A stretch of 64,000 nucleotides of DNA from Pelecanus crispus (taxonomy: Eukaryota > Chordata > Aves > Pelecaniformes > Pelecanidae): assembly GCF_030463565.1 (NCBI RefSeq), contig NC_134656.1, positions 749,001 through 813,000 of the forward strand, given 5' to 3'. Position numbers and translations under genes: made by a program. Numbering within the stretch: the first letter of the stretch is position 1; each line of letters begins with the position of its first letter. A model generated the notes under the pieces. It saw only the letters and a list, made by a program, of their open reading frames with translations. It was not told the DNA's origin and ran no database searches. This document shows, piece after piece, positions 61,987 through 64,000 of this stretch.

Positions 61987-62543
61987 TTTTAACCTTATAA
62001 CTATAAAAATAATAATAACAAACTTAAGAGCACACTGCAACACAAAGAATCCCTGACTTTTGTGTCAAATGAATGTTTTTTTTCTTCAGAGAAGGGTTTT
62101 CATTTTACTACAGCAACCTTCTTTTCTGATTTTTTTTTTCAGGCTAGTTGCTAAATATAAACTAGAATTACTTACTTGCATTTCTAGCATTATTGGTATT
62201 TTCCCCATGTTTTTTTCTTGTTCACCAGCGTATGTTGTAAGCCCCGTAGGTGAAATGGTGGCTCTGTCCTCCCAAGCTTACAACACCCTGTACAACTATT
62301 TTGATGGCATTTACCTGGTCTTATCCTGAATTTCAAACCTGGCTTTGGTCATCAGTGCTCAGCTCTTGGTGGAGGGGAGACCTTACAGCTGTCCATAGGC
62401 ACCTCTGCTTTAACGTGCAGTAAAATGAAAACCCTTCTCTGAAGAAAAAAAAACCATTAATTTGGCACAAAAGTCAGGGATTTTTTGTGTTGCAATATGG
62501 TCTTAAGGTTGTTATTATTATTTTTATAGTTATAAGGTTATAA
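61987..62543. repeat. Fold-back element: 123-125-bp inverted arms around a 309-bp centre
   Basis: The arm at 61987-62109 is matched in reverse complement by 62419-62543 with only scattered differences. Shared landmarks are AACCTTATAACTATAAAAAT, AATCCCTGACTTTTGTG and CTTCAGAGAAGGGTTTTCAT. The centre is AT-rich, with no recognisable protein. I see no clear target-site duplication, so it may be an old non-autonomous DNA transposon, a palindromic duplication, or another fold-back sequence. Transcribed RNA would form a long imperfect hairpin. Confidence 0.85.
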
Positions 62544-63655
62544 CTGGTCCTTACATAGCAAAGTTGACACAGAAAAAGGGGAAAGCTGCCTAAATTGTAA
62601 AAGCTGGGCTAGTGGCTTGAGCGTATAAAGCAGTATTTGTGCTTTTAATACATTCCAATATAAATAAAGATTTGTAAAGCAGGGAAAAGCATTGAGCAAC
62701 AGGATATTGGATGCCCAGTTACCGGCCAGCGCTGTTACCCAAGAGCCCAGAGCTAACGCGAAGGGGAAGGAGCCCGAGACCCTGGGGGCTGCAGCATGTG
62801 AAGCTGCCGCAGACCCCAAAGAGCCGTGCTGGAAAATCAGCTTATTCCAGACAAATCCCCACTAGCACCTGCACTCAGGCTGTCACACACAAATTACCGT
62901 ACGGGGGTAATTTTTCAAGTTTCTAGTGAGTGTGTGGGGAGGCTCCAGAAAAGTGCCGGGAGATTTTTACCGCCTTTAACACTTGACCCGAGAAGCAGCT
63001 CCTGAGGATCATCCCACCCGTGCCAGCAGCTGCCAGCCGCTTCCCGGCAGACGGGATTTCCACAGCCTCAGAAGAGCCCCTGTGGGGTGGGACACGCAAA
63101 TCCACGTCAGCTCCAGACCATAAGGGTGCTTTTGTCCTGCTGTCCTCAACACTTAATACCTTTGCGAGATAAAATGTGCAGCTAACAACCCGGTGCGTTG
63201 CACAATAAGGGGATAATACGCTGCTAAGCAAAGCGGTCCGGAGGTGCAGGCTCAGTTTGCTTGCGCCTGGCTCCGTACCGAGCCTTGCACAGCGAGCGCT
63301 GCTGGGCTCCACGCGGGACACGCTGCAAACCGGCCCCTTCGCAGCAGCTGCGATGAGGGCTTCAAAGGAGTGGGACTCGGCAAGCACCTGCTACATCTGC
63401 ACCGTGGCTGCACTGCGAGCACCTCCTCTGCCCCCGCCAGCCCCGCGGGGGATGGGCGGCAGCAGGGCCCCCCTGTGCACCAAACCCCAGCTCCCGCGTG
63501 AGGCTGAGCTTCACAAACGCTTTCTGCAAGGTGCCAGCTTGCTCCGTGCAGGTACAGCCTCCTCCCTGAGCTGCGCTGCCTGTCCGTGGGCCATGTGGCA
63601 CAGGGGCACGGCCAGAATCCCGTGTCAAATAAAGATTTAGAGAGAGAAATACTGA
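62544..63655. other. Intergenic; no gene seen
   Basis: No conserved exon was seen on either strand. A plus-strand AATAAA at 63628-63633 faces the minus-strand polyA signal at 63670-63675; no plus-strand gene was found that would use it. Confidence 0.45.
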
Positions 63656-63669
63656 GGCAGTGAAGGATT

Positions 63670-63675
63670 TTTATT
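63670..63675 (-). other. PolyA signal of a minus-strand gene entering from the right edge
   Basis: On the minus strand AATAAA is followed by sequence suitable for cleavage around 63650. The 325 bp to the right could be its 3' UTR, possibly with the last coding codons near 63950-64000. Stops occur early in each frame and I recognise no protein. By position in the cluster it could be another BPIFB gene, but nothing in the sequence proves that. Confidence 0.35.
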
Positions 63676-64000
63676 GAAAGAGCAATACGTGGGCAACCTT
63701 TATGCCTGAAGAGGAGCTCTGCTTCCTGACTATGGATATCAAAACTGGCCACAGAAAACCCTCCCTAACATCCACCAGCCAAACAGCTTTCCCTACCCCC
63801 GTGCCAGGCTATGCCAGGACCGGCCGACCGGAGACGGGCACCCGTCCCCCTCGGGCCATGGCGGTAACACAGGGCAGTGCCCACGGGAAGATGAAGACAG
63901 CAGGGATGAGCAGGGCTCTGGGGCTCGCGGCACGCTGCCTGCCTCAGACGGCCAGCGCGGCCGAGGGTCCTCCGGGGCAGGATCTTTTTAGAGAGGTCTG

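Noticed and set aside
62060-62329. Plus-strand frame of 89 codons inside the fold-back element
   Set aside because: AT-rich and Phe/Ile-rich, no known domain, and it begins inside one inverted arm; treated as non-coding.
1-64000. CRISPR arrays, bacterial operons, phage or tRNA/rRNA genes
   Set aside because: The window is vertebrate nuclear DNA. No direct-repeat/spacer pattern, cloverleaf with internal promoter boxes, or rRNA core sequence was seen.

Overview
The window is nuclear DNA of a bird, most likely from a GC-rich microchromosome. The signs are compact, intron-rich vertebrate genes with short GC-rich introns, two CR1 LINE remnants (the dominant avian LINE), two solo LTRs of a retrovirus family common in birds, and a gene order joining relatives of two human chromosome 20q11 loci. 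The species cannot be named from sequence alone; a neoavian bird such as a passerine would fit.

Left part (1-12.1 kb, minus strand): the 5' two thirds of the KIAA1755 orthologue. Nine internal coding exons (1063-7237) are clear, the 3' exons lie off the left edge, and a probable start codon ends a first exon inside a CpG island at about 11.4-12.1 kb. Intron 1 carries a roughly 40-copy 18-bp minisatellite. Region 12.2-17.5 kb is the divergent intergenic stretch between KIAA1755 and BPI.

Centre (17.5-34.6 kb, plus strand): a complete 15-exon BPI/LBP gene with a TATA box and a polyA signal, then, about 0.5 kb after its polyA signal, the complete 13-exon CDK5RAP1 gene (mitochondrial tRNA methylthiotransferase) with its own CpG island. 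A 23-bp GC-only tandem repeat sits between them.

From 34.6 to 46.6 kb no gene is recognisable; a CR1 fragment lies at 44.3-44.9 kb. On the minus strand at 48.2-53.5 kb is a BPIFB-type gene converging on CDK5RAP1: signal peptide, a large Gly/Leu-rich repeat exon, and one BPI-fold domain whose exon phases copy those of BPI. The second BPI domain seems absent, so it resembles a short PLUNC-like protein. A solo LTR in the same orientation lies 200 bp upstream of its start codon. At 57.1-59.9 kb are decayed or incomplete exons of another BPIFB paralogue, followed by an oppositely oriented solo LTR, a 557-bp fold-back element, and the probable 3' end of one more minus-strand gene at the right edge.

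Functionally, the window is an innate-immunity cluster of lipid/LPS-binding BPI-fold genes with two housekeeping-type neighbours. In human (recalled), KIAA1755-BPI-LBP and BPIFB-CDK5RAP1 are two blocks some megabases apart; here they are contiguous.
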